From Gammaproteobacteria bacterium (lineage in GTDB: Bacteria; Pseudomonadota; Gammaproteobacteria; Pseudomonadales; Porticoccaceae): a DNA stretch of 64,000 bases. The number at the start of each line of letters is the position of its first letter. Positions within the stretch are counted from its first letter, which is position 1. This document shows, piece by piece, positions 61,568 through 64,000 of this stretch. Under the pieces are notes generated by a model. It had not been told where the DNA came from. It made no database searches and saw only the letters and a list, made by a program, of their open reading frames with translations. Location: positions 6,537 to 70,536 of the forward strand of contig JACPPB010000005.1 of assembly GCA_016191205.1 (NCBI GenBank). Direction: 5' to 3'. Made by a program: the position numbers and the translations under genes.

Positions 61568-63148
61568 TCACTCCCACTCAATCGTCGCCGGCGGTTTCCC
61601 GGAAATGTCGTAAACCACCCGGGATATGCCGGCGATTTCATTGATGATGCGGTTGGATACCCGCTCCAGGAATTCGTAGGGAAGATGCGCCCAGCGCGCG
61701 GTCATGAAGTCGATGGTCTCCACGGCGCGCAGGGCGATCACGGGTTCGTAGCGGCGCGCGTCGCCCACTACGCCGACGGATTTCACCGGCAGAAAAACGG
61801 CAAACGCCTGGCTGACTTTTTCATACAGTGCCGCGGCGCGCAGCTCCTCGATAAAGATCGCATCGGCGTCACGCAGCAGCACGGCATGGTCGTGTTTCAC
61901 CTCGCCTAGGATCCGTACGCCGAGACCCGGGCCGGGGAACGGATGCCGGTAGACCATGTCCCGGGGCAGACCGAGTTCCAGTCCGACGCGGCGGACTTCG
62001 TCCTTGAACAGTTCCCGCAGGGGCTCGATAAGCTGCAATTTCATGGTGTCCGGGAGACCGCCGACATTGTGGTGAGACTTGATCACATGGGCCTTGCCGG
62101 TGCCGGCCGCGGCGGATTCGATGACGTCGGGATAAATCGTGCCCTGGGCCAGCCATTTGACCTGGGGCAGGCGCGCGGCCTCGCGCTCGAACACATCGAT
62201 GAACGCCGCGCCGATGATCTTGCGCTTGGCTTCGGGGTCGACGACGCCGCGCAGGCGCTCCAGAAACAGTGCTTCCGCGTCGGCGCGAATCACTTTCACG
62301 CCCATGTTGCGGGCGAAGGTATCCATGACCTGATCGCCTTCGCCCTTGCGCAGCAGCCCGTTGTCGACGAACACGCAGGTAAGCCGGGAGCCTATGGCGC
62401 GGTGCAGCAACGCCGCCACCACCGAAGAGTCCACGCCGCCGGAAAGGCCGAGCAGCACTTCGTCGCCGCCCACCAGCGCGTGTGCCCGGGCCACGGCATC
62501 GTCGGCGATGTTGGCCGGGGTCCAGAGCGCTTCGCAGCCGCAGATCGAGCGCACGAAGTGCTCGAAGATGCGCCCGCCCTGCGCCGTGTGCGTCACTTCC
62601 GGATGAAATTGCAGGCCGAAAAAAGGCCGGTCGCGGTGGTACATGCCGGCGATCAGACAGGACGGCGTGGACGCCATCACCTCGAAGCCCTCGGGCAGTG
62701 CCACGACCTGGTCGCCGTGGCTCATCCAGACATCGAGGAGCGCATCTCCGGTCGCCGGGTCCACATGATCCTTGATGTCGTGCAGCAGGGCGTCGGCGTT
62801 GCGCACCGCGACCTGGGCGTAGCCGAACTCGCGCTGATCGGAGCTCTCCACGCGCCCGCCGAAATGCGCCGCCATGCCCTGCATCCCGTAACAGATGCCG
62901 AGTACCGGCACGCCCAGCTCGAACACCTCGGGCGGCACCCGGGGCGCCTGCGCGGCGGTGACCGACTCCGGCCCGCCGGACAGGATCACCCCGTGGGGGC
63001 GAAACGCACGCAGTTCCGCGGCCGGCAGATCAAAGGGGCGGATTTCGGAATAGACGCCGATCTCGCGCACCCGGCGCGCGATCAACTGGGTGTACTGGGA
63101 GCCAAAATCCAGAATCAGGATGCGGGCGGCGTGAAGGTCGGTGGTCAT
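61568..63148 (-). CDS. guaA: GMP synthase (glutamine-hydrolysing)
   Basis: '[20 protein letters not shown]', 'GICYGMQ', '[15 protein letters not shown]'. Confidence 0.97.
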   Translation of the reverse strand: MTTDLHAARILILDFGSQYTQLIARRVREIGVYSEIRPFDLPAAELRAFRPHGVILSGGPESVTAAQAPRVPPEVFELGVPVLGICYGMQGMAAHFGGRVESSDQREFGYAQVAVRNADALLHDIKDHVDPATGDALLDVWMSHGDQVVALPEGFEVMASTPSCLIAGMYHRDRPFFGLQFHPEVTHTAQGGRIFEHFVRSICGCEALWTPANIADDAVARAHALVGGDEVLLGLSGGVDSSVVAALLHRAIGSRLTCVFVDNGLLRKGEGDQVMDTFARNMGVKVIRADAEALFLERLRGVVDPEAKRKIIGAAFIDVFEREAARLPQVKWLAQGTIYPDVIESAAAGTGKAHVIKSHHNVGGLPDTMKLQLIEPLRELFKDEVRRVGLELGLPRDMVYRHPFPGPGLGVRILGEVKHDHAVLLRDADAIFIEELRAAALYEKVSQAFAVFLPVKSVGVVGDARRYEPVIALRAVETIDFMTARWAHLPYEFLERVSNRIINEIAGISRVVYDISGKPPATIEWE

Positions 63149-63200
63149 GACATCTCCCTCCGGCGCAGCCGGCAAAGCAGCGGTGGCAAGTGGGCGCGGG

Positions 63201-64000
<800 letters not shown>

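Overview
High-GC gammaproteobacterial-type chromosome segment, annotated by eye from the sequence and the ORF track; no searches were run. Core genes include a YejM-like sulfatase, an HlyD/RbbA/ABC-2 exporter, exbBD, a damaged potABC plus potD, rsmJ, purC, bamC, dapA, tRNA-Ala(GGC), gltX, lapD/lapG, hvfABC, lptFG, pepA, holC, a disrupted valS, an acyl-CoA ligase, a patatin/PLA2-like lipoprotein pair, a complete suf locus with its Rrf2 regulator, and guaA/guaB. Between hvfA (~26.3 kb) and an RDD gene (~37.6 kb) lies an ~11 kb island. It carries a compact bacterial ubiquitin-like operon: multiubiquitin-type Ubl, Prok-E2-like protein, JAB-ThiF E1 fusion, DUF6527 and a Clp-fold serine protease, with overlapping stops and starts and a divergent ribbon-helix-helix gene beside a palindromic operator candidate. 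Next to it is a type I R-M cluster (hsdR, hsdM, YhcG/DUF1016, hsdS, truncated GHKL ATPase). The ubiquitin-like operon is the best candidate for an unusual system: neither the E2-like protein nor the E1 shows a cysteine where the canonical catalytic residue is expected. Other notable signals: the HvfA EGKCG-repeat RiPP-type precursor, a palindromic in-frame insertion in hsdR, 39-bp hairpin repeats inside yhcG, a dispersed palindromic repeat family, and lesions in potA/B, potC and valS that may be decay or assembly errors.
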